This document shows positions 13,110 through 26,700 of a stretch of DNA of 64,000 nucleotides, piece by piece; the first letter of the stretch is position 1, and each line of letters starts with the position of its first letter. Made by a program: the position numbers and the translations under genes. The notes under the pieces are model-generated. The model was not told where the DNA came from and did not search any database. It saw only the letters and a program-made list of their open reading frames with translations. Source of the DNA: Branchiostoma floridae (lineage: Eukaryota; Chordata; Leptocardii; Amphioxiformes; Branchiostomatidae); NCBI RefSeq assembly GCF_000003815.2, contig NW_023365706.1, forward strand, positions 103,127 to 167,126, in the 5' to 3' direction.

Positions 13110-14015
13110 CTTACAGCTTTTGTACAACCTTTTCTTGCAGCCTTTCTTAAAACATTTCATACGTTTTCTTACATCTTTCTTACAGCCTTTTCACAGCTTT
13201 CTTACACCCTTTCTTACAGCCTTCTTGCAGTCTTTCATAAAGCTTTCTTGTAGCCTTTCTTACATCATTTCTTACATTTATTCCTTACAGTCTTTCTTAG
13301 AACTTTTTACCAAGAACCAATATTCAACAAGACGCTCAAAACGAACAAAATATAGTTACTTCAATCAAATGTTGTAACATAAGTTAACAACCATTAGGGT
13401 CAGTTAACCCTCTAAATATATATGTCAACATTACACATTACTATAGGTTTTTTTACAGCTTTCTTACAACCTTTTCTTGCAGCTTTTCTTACAACATTCT
13501 ATAATTTTTCTTACATCTTTCTTAAAGACTTTTTACAGCTTACTTACACCCTTTCTTACCGCCTTCTTGCAGGCTTTCTTAAAGCTTTCTTGTAGCCTTT
13601 CTTACATCTTGTCTTACATCTTTCTTACAGCCTTTTTACAACTTACTTACAAACTTTCTTACAGCTTTCTTACACACTTTCTTACAGCCTTCTTTCCGTC
13701 TTTCTGAAAGCTTTCTTGTAGCCTTTCATATATCCTTTCTTACATCTTTCTTACAGCTTACTTACACCCTTTCTTACAGCCTTCTTGCAGTCTTTCTTAA
13801 AGCTTTCTTGTAGCCTTTCTTATATCCTTTCTTACATCTTTCTTGCAGCCTTTTTACAGCTTACTTACAACTTCTTACAGCTTTCTTACAACCTTTCTTA
13901 CAGCCTTCTTGCAGGCTTTCTTAAAGCTTTCTTACAACCTTTCTTATATCCTTTCTTACATTCCTTCCTTACAGTATTTTTTAGAACTTTTTACCCCCTT
14001 TTCCTACAGCCTTTC
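13110..14015. repeat. Pyrimidine-rich satellite, 'tttcttacag' based
   Basis: About 900 bases of imperfect repeats of ctttcttacagcc and variants on the plus strand, lying downstream of the last exon of gene B. Short relics of the same repeat lie at 33055-33095 and 41225-41335, downstream of D and E, so it belongs to the ancestral 3' flank. Confidence 0.85.
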
Positions 14016-14788
14016 TATGTACCATGTTAAAATTTTCACCAAGCTTTTCCATATTGATCAGCACATTATAGAAAAACTGCAGTACAACATCTTGCACACG
14101 TCAAAAGGTGCTTCGGTGGTGCTTACAATAAAAAAGACACATCATATATAATCACGATTATTAATATATAGAGTTGTAATTTAACCCTTGGTAAAAGAAA
14201 AACTCCATGTATGTTATTTGCTCTTGTACAATGCGTCTTGTTTACTTCACGTTCCAATATATTTACATTGTTCTTACACCATGTACAAAGGTCCTTACAA
14301 GTTATCAAACACACCAGTTCTTGATGTACAGTCTTAAGTTTTTCACTCAGCCTGTCTCGGCCAACCTTCCAGTCTTATTCTCCAGACGTAACTTAATATC
14401 TTGTTTTTTTCGCTTCTTTCTAACCCCTTGGACCCTACCATGCCTACAAGGGGGGTATCTAAACCACATAACACTCTATGGTTAATCTGTTTATCTGATT
14501 AGTGAAATAAGGGAAAAAAGGTATTTTTAAAATATTCCTTTGTTGTCACTTCTTCTCTGTCTATGATGTATCGTGTACGCATTAACAACCAAAACACTAA
14601 AAAGAATGAAATCCAAAGTGCGACAAACAATTTCCGATCACGTGCAACGTTCATTCAAGATTGAAGGGTTCTTATGTATCATTTCATGTGGTCAAGAACT
14701 CATGGTGAATTTTGATAAATTGACCATGTCATTAAGATAATTGTTGTTTAGATTGATAGATCCAGAACGGCGACAGAAAGTATGTTGT

Positions 14789-17700
14789 TTATGGCCTGAT
14801 TTTTATGGACACAGATTTCAGGGAGTAATCCACGCCTCTCCAGCCGTCCCACACCACACCTTGGAACCGCCCACAGGAGGTCCCACAGTTGCCCAGGTAG
14901 CGGCCGTTGAGGTAGGTGTTCCCGCAGCTCCCAAACCACCAGCCGCCCTGTCCGTACAGCTGAGAACAATGGTAGCTGCTGTAGTCATCATTGTCCCTGT
15001 CCACCGTGGAGAACCTCCGCCCGTTGTGGTAAACCATGGAGTCTCCCGCGGTGCCGGAATACCCGGAAATGTGCAGCCGGTACCCGTCCGACTCACCGGA
15101 TACACTAGGTGGAAATATTAATTAAACCAGCGATATTAATGGAACGATAAAGATTGTCATCATAAATTCATGTAATAAGCTACTACATAATAATTTGATT
15201 CAACGTATAGTAAGCACACTGTTATTGGTTTAGGCTGCACCTTCATGTACACACACACACACACACACACATACATATATTTATATGGCTATGTGTATGT
15301 CGCCGCCTCTACACATAGCCATAGTATTGTTAGTTTGTCTTGAAATGTTGTACATATTCTTTGTTTTTCATGTTTGTCCCTCTGTCATATGGGCCAGTGA
15401 GAGCCTGAAATAAAGAAATGATAATTTATATGTTTTTATATATATGAATACAAACGCATTGAACTGCAGAAATGAGAGCACAGACATTAACGAGTCGATC
15501 GGGCACTAAAATAGTATAACAACACACGTTTATACTCATAACTACATGCGCATATATGCATATAAACACACGTTTGCCATCACATAACCACACACACGCG
15601 CACACATGCATATAAACACACTTTAACACTCACATAACCACACACACACGCACACATGCATATAAACACACTTATACACTCACATAACCACACACACACG
15701 CACACATGCATATAAACACACTTATACACTCACATAACCACACACACACGCACACATGCATATAGGCACATGTATACGTGTCTAAAGGTGCTTTACTCAT
15801 CTTAACACTTTTAACAGTTTTTTTCTCATCTAATGCTTTACTTACCTGAATTTGTTCTATTCACCTGGAGCTCGAGGCGTTTCACTCACACGATGCTGTT
15901 TTACCCACCCATTAGTATTTAAATCACCTGAACGTGTTTTACTCACTTGATGGTGTTTGACTCACCTGAAGGTTTTTTCACTCACGTGATGGTGTTTTAT
16001 TCACTTAAAGGTGTTTTGCTCACCTGAAGGTGTTTTACTCAATTTAAGGTATTTTACTCACCTGGAGGTGTTTCACTCACCTGAAAGTGTTTCGATCACC
16101 TAAAGGTGTTTTACTTACGTGAAGGTGGTTTACTCACCTGGAGGTGCTTTACTCACCTGGAGGTGTTTTACTCAATTTAAGGTATTTTACTCACCTGAAG
16201 GTGTTTCACTCACCTGAAAGTGTTTTAATCACCTAAAAGTGTGCTACTCACCTGAAGGTGTTTTACTCACCTTAAGATGTTTTACTCACCTGAAGGTGCT
16301 GTACTCTGCCCACCGTGACTCCCCTTGCCAGTCCAAAAGTTCAATCCTCAGGCGATAGTTCTTCTGATTGGTCAGGAGGTGGATGTTCTCGTTCCCCAGC
16401 CAGTACTCCCCATTCTTGTTCCCAAAGTCCAGTTTGTACTCCTCCCAGTTCCGGTTGAAGGGAACCGACCCGTCCTGCCGCCGCTGGATCACGGTCCAAC
16501 CGCCTCCTGTGGGGAGAAAGTAAGGTTAGCAAATAGGACAGAAATGTAAGCACTCACGCACACATGTAGAATAAAAGGTTAGGAAATAGGAAAAAATGTA
16601 AGCAATTTGTTTGTGAAAGGGAAAACAGACATGCACACACATACATACAAACACATACACACACGCGCACAAATATGCATACAATAATCCATACACACAT
16701 ACGCCCGTACATGCACACGCACACACTAACATACACACAAATACAAACACACACACACACACAGGCACAGACAGACACACACACACACAGAGACGCACAC
16801 GCACACACATGTAGAATAAAAGGTAAAGGCATAACTTGCCATGTTTAGCAAAAAAAACCCTACCCGCGGTATCCATGTCACAGTACGCCTCCACATAAGT
16901 AGGGAGAATGCCGATTCTGTAGACTCCACTTGTTGTCCATCCTGATGAATGGTACTCGGCACAGTCTTCCTCTAGAAAATGATTAAAAAAAAGAAAATCA
17001 AAGTGAACATTTGTTTTGAATTCCAAGAACCCTGTGCTAACAGACAGACCTCACTGCCCGTAGCGTTTCCAACCACCACCGGCCTTCAAGTGGATCGAGT
17101 TTTGCCAGTCAACTTTGAGTACCTCCAACTCCTTGAACGACACTTATGTATCAGGCCTCTTAGTGACTGATACATCTGACCACTTTCCTATTTTCTTTAT
17201 AAAAACACTTGTAAGAGTAAAAATAAAAAGCCATAAATGTAGTCATGGGGGGGGGGGTATTGGGTGGGCCTGGCATCCAGGGGCTGAATTGCGAGGAGCT
17301 TACAATAAGCGGGGCTAAATCGCAAGGGTCTGGAGCAAGCTGCCATTCAGCGCCACTCAGGTGATGTCAATACGACTGTCGCAAGTGTCTGGAGCCAGCT
17401 GCCATTCAGCGCCACTCAGGTGACCTCAATACATAGTTATGCATAACCATTGGAAACTTATGCATAGTTATACATAACACATGGGAACTTATGTATAATC
17501 ATGCATAACCATTGAAAACTTATGTATAATTATGCATAACCATTGAAAACTTATGTATAATTATGCATAACCATTGAAAACTTATGCATAATTATACATA
17601 AAAATTGGAAACTTAGGCATAATTATGTGCAGTTTTAACATTGATTGTCATGTTTTTATTTTATGACAATTATGACAAGTGCGAAACAAATTAATGAACA

Positions 17701-20700
17701 AGTAAACAGATATTTGTGATACTAAAAATGTTCCAGAATCGCATCACTGACAAACCATTACATTTACTGCATCAGAAGGCCATATCTCCCATTAGTTTTA
17801 TTCAATACCAGCATAATAAGTAAATGGTATTAGTGAACAACTACGTAAAACATAACAGGCATATATGCACATGTACATGTAAGGACATTATTGATGAAGT
17901 AAATAAGATGATACTGAATACCACACATGTGTGCGTGCTTCATTTATGATAAAAATCATGTAGGTATGGGAATTGTTGATAAGGTAAATATAGCATTAAT
18001 GAAGTAATGATAGTGACAGACTTTCCTGCTGTTATACTACTGACGCTGCCATTATAAATCATACATTTGACAGCAAAAAACCTACCTGGCAACGTGTAAA
18101 GACGCTGCTCCAAGGCGGCGGTTCGGTTTCGTTCCTTGTCCAGGTCGAGTTTCAAGGCATCAACAAAGGCAGACATATTGTCCTGGTCGCGCTTCATGGC
18201 GTCAACAGTAAATGACAGTTGGCGCAAGGCGTCAACAGCGGTGGACATGTTGTATTGGTTGCGCTTCAAGGCGTCAACAGCGGTGGACATGTTGACTTGG
18301 TTGCGCTTCAAGGCGTCAACAGTAGTGGACAGTTGGCGCATGTCGTCTTGGTCACATTTCAAGGCGTCAACAGCAGTGGACGTGTTGTCTTGGTTGCTCT
18401 TCAAGGTGTCAACAGTGGTGGATAGTTCAGATATCCCCTACAAACGTATAGACGTATAAATGTACGTCAGACCAAACGTTAAAAAACAATATGAAAAAAC
18501 AGAAAGATATCGCTTGATGGACTCAATAGACAGAACAGAAGTTGTGTCAGAAAAATTGCTTTACAACAGGCCTTTATGATACGAGAGTGTTTGTTTACCC
18601 CATTGTTGATGAACGCCAGGAGGGCAAATACCATAGCAACCAGGCTAAGCAGCACAGCAATACCCACGGCCATGTATATAAGCTGGGAGCGGATGGAGCT
18701 ACAGAGAGCACAGCGGCCGCTTGCTCCACCCGGATACGTGCGGTCTGTTAGAAAACAAGAGAATTAAAACAACGAAAACTTTGAACTTTAATTTCCAACA
18801 CGAAAATCAAACACGAGGGTTCAGATTGTCCAACTTCAGTCTTTGTCAAAGGCATACAAAGACTGAGAAAGACAGTCGCAAATTTGGGTTAGTCCAATTT
18901 TCCTGCTGGAAATTACGTATACAGCTTAGTTTTCATGCAAAATAGGCAAATCAAAAATACCACAGTACAAAAAAGTACATTACAACCGTCTGCCTAAAGA
19001 AAAAAGTTTGATTATTGTATGATGTGCTCTTTGAACTTTTTGGATCGTTTGTTGTTGTCTGATAATTAAGATGACGTCGATAGTTTGCTTAAGAAATCAG
19101 ATTTGTCTGTATTGCAGTCGCAGTCGAGTTGGTGTCATTTCGTAACAAGACAGCTAAAGCTTGTACAGCACCTTCGCGACTCAGGAACGTAATCAGCTTG
19201 TTATCGTACGGCAATCGTACGACGAATCTGACAAAGGATTATAAAGTCTTGCCTGCTCCGGGGGCGTACATAGGGTTGGGTATACTCGCAGCGGCGTCGG
19301 CACGTGTCTTCCAATCAGTCTGCTGCATGGGTGTGGTGCCTGGAGGAAAATTAGAAAATTAAAATGGCGTCGATAAACTTACTTGACTCCCCTTGAAATT
19401 GAAGTACAAGTATGTTAATGTAGACATATCATCTTACCACCTGCTGCTTCCCGAGAACGGTTTCGGTCACCCTGTACGTGCCTGGGTTTACAAGTGCCGC
19501 GTCTGCTCCTGTCATTACTTCGTGGGACTGAAGTGCCAGCATCATTCCCGGAAGTGCCAGCATCATTCCCGGAAGTGCCAGTATCATTCCCGGAAGTGCC
19601 AGTATCATTCCCGGATATGCCAGCATCATTCGCGGAAGTGCCAGCATCATTCCCGGAAGTGCCAGCATCATTCCCGGAAGTGCCAGCATCATTCCCGGAA
19701 GTGCCAGCATCATTCCCGGAAGTGTCAGCATCATTCCCGGAAGTGCCAGTATCATTCCCGGAAGTGCCAGTATCATTCCCGGATATGCCAGCATCATTCC
19801 CGGAAGTGCCAGCATCATTCCCGGATGTGCCAGCATTATTCCCGGAAGTGCAAGCAGCTCCTCTTTCATGTGACAGGCTAAAGTCATCATCAGCATCTTT
19901 GTCCTGATATGCAACAGCATATGGCTCCATGCTAGCTGGTTGATGGTCACTATCATCATCAGCATCTTTGTCCTGATATGCAACGGCATATGGCTCCATC
20001 ATAGCTGGTTGATGGTCAATATTATCATCAGCATCCTCCTCCTGATTTCTGACTGCATCTGGCTCCATGCTAGCCGGTCTCAAGTCAGTATCAGGATCCG
20101 TGCCCTTCAGGTCATGTCCGTACACCGGGTTGGAGGCGTATTGTGCACGCATGGGGTCAGAGGGCCACGGTTTGTACATGTGCTCGTACGTGAGGTTAGG
20201 TTGGGGGTTTATGGGCACGGAGGCTTCGTTTGGAGGATGTGGAGACTCGTGCATGGTACCGCCGCCCCCGGAAAGGGCTGGAGCATCAGCACTGTTCTCG
20301 GCTCTATCACGTCCTGCTAAGTGAACTGGCAAATCTTCTTTGCTGGTTGAAGCCACTATTTGTTTCTGAATGGGCGCCTTGGTCTTGGTATCTTTCGAAC
20401 GTGTCTTCATCGCAAGGGCATGGCACATGTATGTATCGCTGTTTGGTTGAATAGTCTGCTTTCCCTGTCTGCTCTGGGTTGCAGCTTTACCTTTATAAGG
20501 CATGGTCATGGAAGTGGCAGCATCATTCCCGGAAATGCCAGCAGCTCCTCTTTCTTGTGACAGGCTAAAGTCATCATCAGCATCTTTGTCCTGATATGCA
20601 ACAGCATATGGCTCCATCATAGCTGGTTGATGGTCAATATCGTCATCAGCATCCTCCTCCTGATTTCTGATGGCAGCTGGCTCCATGCTAGCCGGTCGCA

Positions 20701-20767
20701 AGTCAGTATCAGGATCCGTCCCCTTCAGGTCATACCCGTACACCGGGTTGGAGGCCGGCAGTTCCAT
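14789..20767 (-). CDS. Gene B: type II membrane FReD receptor, complete
   Basis: Seven exons: 20767-19438, 19339-19253, 18744-18599, 18437-18086, 16971-16864, 16506-16290, 15104-14789; together 2556 nt, 851 codons plus stop, all phases consistent. Residues 1-443 are a cytoplasmic-type acidic region with two NPVY modules (MELPASNPVY at the start), MEPYAVAYQDKDADDD repeats, a Tyr-containing linker (NLTYEHMY) and fifteen TSGNDAG-type heptapeptides. The second exon carries another NPxY (IPNPMY). A single membrane helix lies near residues 492-518 with no signal peptide, so type II topology is expected. The stalk is about 117 residues of DALKRNQxNMSTAV heptads. Residues 639-851 are the FReD, including DRDND (calcium-site region), GGWWF and the paired cysteines. 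The stop is TAA at 14791-14789. The intron after exon 2 starts with GC instead of GT. Upstream in-frame TGA just before the ATG supports this start. Confidence 0.82.
15105..16289. repeat. Last FReD intron of gene B: microsatellite, ~48-base repeat and donor minisatellite
   Basis: 15250-15300 is CA/TA-rich. About 15540-15770 holds four imperfect copies of a ~48-base unit with 'cacacatgcatataaacaca'. From about 15780 to 16289 the intron is filled with the 19-base unit TTTTACTCACCTGAAGGTG, which on the gene strand is the exon end plus splice donor, CACCTTCAG^GTGAGTAAAA. Confidence 0.85.
17270..18085. other. Intron of gene B between FReD and stalk exons
   Basis: 17270-17430 matches about 2275-2380 of gene A. 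17430-17640 holds the 'ttatgcataattatgcat' tandem repeat. 17690-18010 matches 5880-6220. Gene B lacks the SINE, piggyBac and LINE insertions that lengthen the gene A intron. Confidence 0.6.
19540..19852 (-). repeat. Coding 21-base minisatellite, fifteen units (gene B)
   Basis: The unit is the same as in gene A and encodes (T/I)SGND(A/T)G. The block ISGNDTG-TSGNDTG occurs twice, suggesting a multi-unit duplication inside the array. It lies at the membrane-proximal end of the cytoplasmic exon. Confidence 0.92.
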
Positions 20768-23700
20768 TTCTCAGTTACCAATGTCACGTGTTGCAGTATT
20801 CCTATAATGGACCAAAGTGGGTTTAGACGATTTCCAAATCAATTATGCAAATTTTGCGTGGCAGGCTCGACAGGTAGTTGGCAAATATAGACAGATAACA
20901 TGCCGAACAAGTTGTCTGATTGCAACTCATATTCGATCAATGAACTCACATCTACCAATGATGATAGCGATTGTCTACGGTACCTGCATGCCGAATATCA
21001 TTTTACTCCTCTGAAAAGGGCTAGGGGCGGGAGCCCAAGCCTTTTCCCTTACATTAAAAGCTATGTGCCTCTCAAAAATCAGGAGCACAGCATATCCGAG
21101 GCAAAAGATACAAAATTCGGTGATGCTGCAGTACTAAGGTCAACCACCATGAGGCCCAATATCGACCTTGAACGCTGCGTCAAAACACCTACCCACATAC
21201 TAAATATCATCACAATGCATCCTGATGTTCTTAGTACAATCCGTTCTTGCTCAGGGTGCACGCACACACACAGATACACGGAGCCAAAACTTTACCTCCA
21301 TTTTGCATGTAGGTATTAAATGATTATCAAACACGTAAAGAAAACGTTCAGCATTACATAGAGCCGTCGAAACACAGAAAAAGCCTGAAAGTACCATTGA
21401 AATATTCATATAACCCCTGGCCGATTCTCCTGCCTTGATATTACATCATTACAATTAACCAATCGCACCAGCTTACCCGTTCCTCTTATGTGCAAATCAA
21501 ATCGTCAAGGCAACCGACTAATAAGAACTGCATGATTTAGTCAAATTGAGAGAAGCCACAGCACGTCATGTGAAACATGAGGCGCACCGCATACTTTATC
21601 CCTTATTCCCTCCCGATCTGTCGGCATAAAATCTTATCGGTATAAAAACCTGGCCCAAATATTTTAAAAATAGCAAATCAGCGCCTCCCAAAAAATAAGC
21701 GCCAACGCCCGTGGAAGGCTGTGAAGGAGGCTGGGAGCAGCAGACAAATCCAATCAACACGGAGCTTTGAAGTCCCTACCTACCATATTAGCTGGGCTTG
21801 TTGTTGACGTGTACTTTTCAGACATGCTTGTTCTTGAAATGTTTTTCCTGAGATAGTGTACTTTTCTAGAGTCTGGTATTCACATCTTTCTGTGTAAAAT
21901 GTCATGACGGACAATAAACAACTACAAGTATTAAAATGTAATCCACGTACATACATACCATGGAGCTTCTATCTGGTTTGAAACTGTTGTTGTGGAAAGG
22001 ACACGCCCAATCCATTTTGGTAATGAATAAAGCTACTTCAGAATTAGACGTGCAAGGTAATATGTAGGAAAAACGATAAAATGAAGTAGATTTCAGATAT
22101 CCCTACTCACGCGAGATCGATACAGCGGTTGCAACCGACCTGCTAGGACAAGACGTTACCGCTTCCTGAAGACGTGTCTTGAGTTCTAGGTAGGGACAGC
22201 TTTCTGGGTGTGTTTGCCGTAACTGCGATCTGATGCAGTGTGTATATATATTTATGTATAACATAATACATATGTGATATCATAGGTTTAACATGCTGAC
22301 TGTACGTCATTATGCTAATGTTGAGATGTGATTGGTCGATTTAGATTTGTGAGATGGCACGAACTATTCCTTCGGGGGGGGCGGCGGCATACACAGACTT
22401 ATACTTACGAGGGTGAGTCAAAAATAATGCAAGTGGTTTCACAACAGTTTTGACAGGGATTATATATAAGTAGGGAAATGTTTATCCACCATTCTTTATG
22501 TACTGGGTTTTAGTCTGGTTTTGATTAGTCTGACGAAGTAAGGCCACTTTTACTTATTTTGGAGGCATGACGTGGCATCATGTGGTGCGAATGGCATTTT
22601 GTTTTTCCGTAAATGGCAGACTACTTTTCTTGGAAAAGGAGTTAATCATGGCTGGGAGGGAGAAATATCAGAAGGTTGGTACGTGAGAACTCTTAATGTA
22701 GTCATTGAATCCCCGTGTTTTTCTGGAGACGTCGCAGACCCTTCCTGCTTTTTCGGGTAAAATACATGTATATAAAATGTACCATGGCATAGCGCCGTAA
22801 ACTATAACATTACATTTCAGTCAAGTGGTCATGTTCTTTAAAAAAAACTGTGATTGACAGGTGTCATGAACGTCAAGCGCAGCGCAGTAATACAAGTATA
22901 CGGTTCGTCCTTCGAATATAGTAGTAGTAGGCATCCTTCCATCTTTGCAGAATATAAGAATGTCTAAAACCACACACACACATACGTGAATCTGCACACA
23001 CAATGTCACAGTCGTGTGGGAAGTTACGGTCGTGCTTTTACTCAAGATAATCGTGATATCATATAATACATCATTAAACAAAGAACTAAGTAAACAGTTG
23101 ATAATGATTATGTCCACGCGTACACAAAATAAGTACACATGTATACAATGAAATGTAAAGATATTTTGTTGTGAGTTGTGATTTAAGATAATAGTTGGTA
23201 TATCTTCTTTGCGTCACTTCATTTCTTTACACTTGAGACCTAGCGCATCCCCGTCTTGTAATTAGACAGCATTATAACCACGTCGACTCATGATGATGAT
23301 GATGACACTTGAGGAGTTAATACTGTCCTCCGATCGCGAATGGTGCAGTTAAAACAAGAATTTTCATGTTTTGATCACTTTTATCTAAGTTTCATTTAAT
23401 TTTTACTATACCATGCAAGACATTTTGCAAGCAGTAATAACCCGAATACAACAACATGTGGATGAAATTGAATGCAAAATACAAAATGTAGAAATCTGAC
23501 GAAACACTTGGAATAATTATTGGTGCATTTATGCAAAATTGAGTAGCAGAGAAGAAACAAGTCTTATATAAACTTAAGGTGATTGTTATTCTGCAGGACG
23601 GCAGATATAATCACACAGAGTTCACTTCATTATTTTGCTGATTAATAAATTCAGTAAAACAATATCAGAGTCCACACAGGGAGTGCAGAAGGCATGTTGT
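20768..23700. other. Intergenic region between genes B and C
   Basis: No gene recognised. 20775-20910, 21440-22390 and 22440-22760 are copies of segments upstream of gene A. The remainder (about 22770-23700) is the 3' flank of gene C. The promoter of gene B should lie within the first shared block, but no TATA or initiator could be fixed by eye. Confidence 0.55.
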
Positions 23701-26700
23701 TTATGGCCTGATCTTCATAGTCACAGACTTCAGGGAGTAACGATAGCCTCTCCAGTGGCGCCACACCACACCTTGCAAGGATGAACAGGAGTTCTCGCAG
23801 TTGCCCAGGTAGCGGCCGTTGAGGAGGGAGTTGCTGCAGCTCCTAAACCACCAGCCGCCCTGTCCGTTGTACTGGGAACAACTGGTGCCGCTCCAGACAT
23901 CATTGTCCCTGTCCACAGTGGAGAACCTCCGCCCGTTGTTGTGAGCCATGGAGTCTCTCGCGGTGCCTGAATACCCGGAAATGTGCAGCCGGTACCCGTC
24001 CGACTCACCGGACACCCTGGATTGGTACATTAAACAAAGAACTAAGTAAACAGTTGATACTGATTATGTCCACGCGTACACAAAATAAGTACACATGTAT
24101 ACACACACGGACACTCTCACGCACACACAGACATACACACAAACACACATTAGTGTGCACATACATAACTTGTACACACACTGAGACGCGCATACATGCA
24201 CGCATTCATACTCACACACACACACACAATACAGACGGATGCACACACGCACATTAAGTGGGACCGTGTAGCACAGTGGCAGCGTGTTTGCTTTGTGACC
24301 TAGAGGTCGCGGGTTCGAATCTGGCTGCCGTGTTACCGATCTTTTGCCCTTGGGAAAGGCACTTTTCACGACCACTTCACTTTACTCAGGTGAAAAATGA
24401 GTACCTAGCTTCGGCTAGGGCAGTCCTTAGGATAGGACGTTAAATGGAGGTCCCGTGTTTGGGAAGAGCACGTTAAAGAACCCGCCACATATGCGACCAT
24501 GCGCGGATCAAACCATTCCGGCCAAAATGGGGTAGGGAATCTCCCGAGCAGCCATCGTAACCCCTGCTTCGCCTATTGGGTCAGTTAGTCCAGTGAGCAA
24601 CTGGGCTGGTCTCAATCATGATGTTTCTGACCTAGGGCGAAGAGATGCTGTTACACTTACAATCTTGTAACCCGTAACCTTGAGTGGCATTCAGGTCTTG
24701 TTACGTGGTGACCATTAAGTAAAAGAAAACACAAATTACTGCACAAAGTTACATAATCATTTGCTGCTGAAGTTCGTGTCACACATCCTTAGCATGCCTA
24801 AGAATGAATCTGCATGCTCTTTACGTCTCATGGCAGACATAGACGAAGGTGACAATCGACTACTTATCTACATCCAACAGCTCCTGGGAGACGATCAACG
24901 GCCAATCACCCCAAAAATATCAGCCAAATTGCTACCGACAATTGGGTGATGTTTGCTCACCTGAAGATGCTTACTCACCCAAAGGTGTTTTACTCACCTT
25001 TAGTTGTTTAACTTTCCTGAAGGTTTTTAACTTACCTGAAGGTGTTTACCCACCTTTAATTGTTTTACTCAACTGAAGGTGTTTCACTTCCCGGTTTTTA
25101 ACTCACCTAAAGGTTTTTAACTCACCTGAAGGTGTTTTACTCACCTGAAGGTGTTTTACTCACCTGAAGGTGTTTTACTCTATGGAATGTATTTTGCTCA
25201 CCAGGTGTTTTGCTCACTTGAAGTTGTTTCAATCCTCACCTGAAGGTGCTGTACTCTGCGTAGGCTGATTCATTTTTCCAGTCCACGAGGTCAATCCTCA
25301 GGCGATAGTTCTTCTGATTGGTCAGGAGGTGGATGTTCTCGTTCCCCAGCCAGTACTCCCCGTTCTTGTCCCCAAAGCCCAGTTTGTACTCCTCCCAGGA
25401 CCGGTTGAAGGGAACCGACCCGTCCTGCCGCCGCTGGATCACAGTCCACCCGCCTCCTGTGGGAGAATAAAGTAAGTTTTAAAAATAGTGATGTTTAAGC
25501 TCTAAATTCTATTTTCGACTTGAACATTCATATTCAACAAAAACATTTATAATATAGCCGAGACAACGTCAAGGGCATTTGTGATCAATTGAATTTAAGG
25601 AATTTATTTCAGGAAAGGCAGACTTTTAAGGCATTTTAAGGCATTTTGTTCATTTTGCTTTTTACACATGATTACATACGCATGAAATAATAACCGTAGA
25701 AGTACGACATTATCAACTAGCACTATACACGACAGACCACCATGCTTGACACCATTTGTACCTGCGGTATCCATGTCACAGTACGCCTCCACATCAGCGG
25801 GGAGGAGGCCGATTCTGTAGACTCCACTTGTTGTCACTCCTGTTGAATGGTACTCGGCACAGTCTTCCCCTAGAGAACGGTTAATAAGACCATGTTGATT
25901 TGATTATATGGATGACATTCTCTGGGTCACCAAAACTGATGGGAGTATCCAAATAAAATAAAAGTTTGACCAACTATGAAACCTCTGTGGTCAAGTAGGA
26001 TGAAAATATGACTAAACATACAGAGTATGGTATAACAAAAATAGATTTTCCATTTTTTGTTCTTTTGTATCTACTTATTGAACTTTAACTTTAACTTACT
26101 TACTGGCATTCTATGACATTATTATCTCTTTTTTCCCGATATTTATGTGCTCATTTTACAGCTGTTTTGTACGATTTACAGTATGGTCGAAAACCCTTTT
26201 TTTATTTGGAAACGTATGGAATTATGCGTCCATCCATAAGATCAAATCAACATTGCTTGAGTAAAAATTTTTTTTTTTAATGTCGACAATATGAAATATG
26301 TTTTGATTTCATGTACGTTAGGAACCACAGATGTACATCGATGGTTTATACCTGCTTCACAGACGACTCCTGCGTCTTCCTTGTGGGTACAGTCGTGGTC
26401 TCCCCACCTGTTGATCTCACAGTCCGCTACAGAAGACTCGTTCCCCGCGCAGCTGAGATTGTCCAGCCAGATGTTTCCTGTCCCTTCAGGAAAAACTCCT
26501 CCCACCCTCGCAACTCCTGTAGGATACCCGAGCTGTCTACAAACCACCTGGGCGTCCCTGTCGTCAAACCCGTCATCACAGACCGTTCCCCAGTCACCAT
26601 TTCCGGGCCGGACCTCCACTCGGCCTTCTAATGAACTTTGCCCTCCGGTAAGCCGGACAGACACGACACCTAAACATTATACGAGGACATTTGATTGATG

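Noticed and set aside
19494-19907. Plus-strand frames reading EVPASFP and HHSRKCQ repeats (also at 7803-8141)
   Set aside because: They are other frames of the 21-base minisatellite that codes TSGNDAG on the minus strand; only the minus frame joins to spliced, conserved exons.
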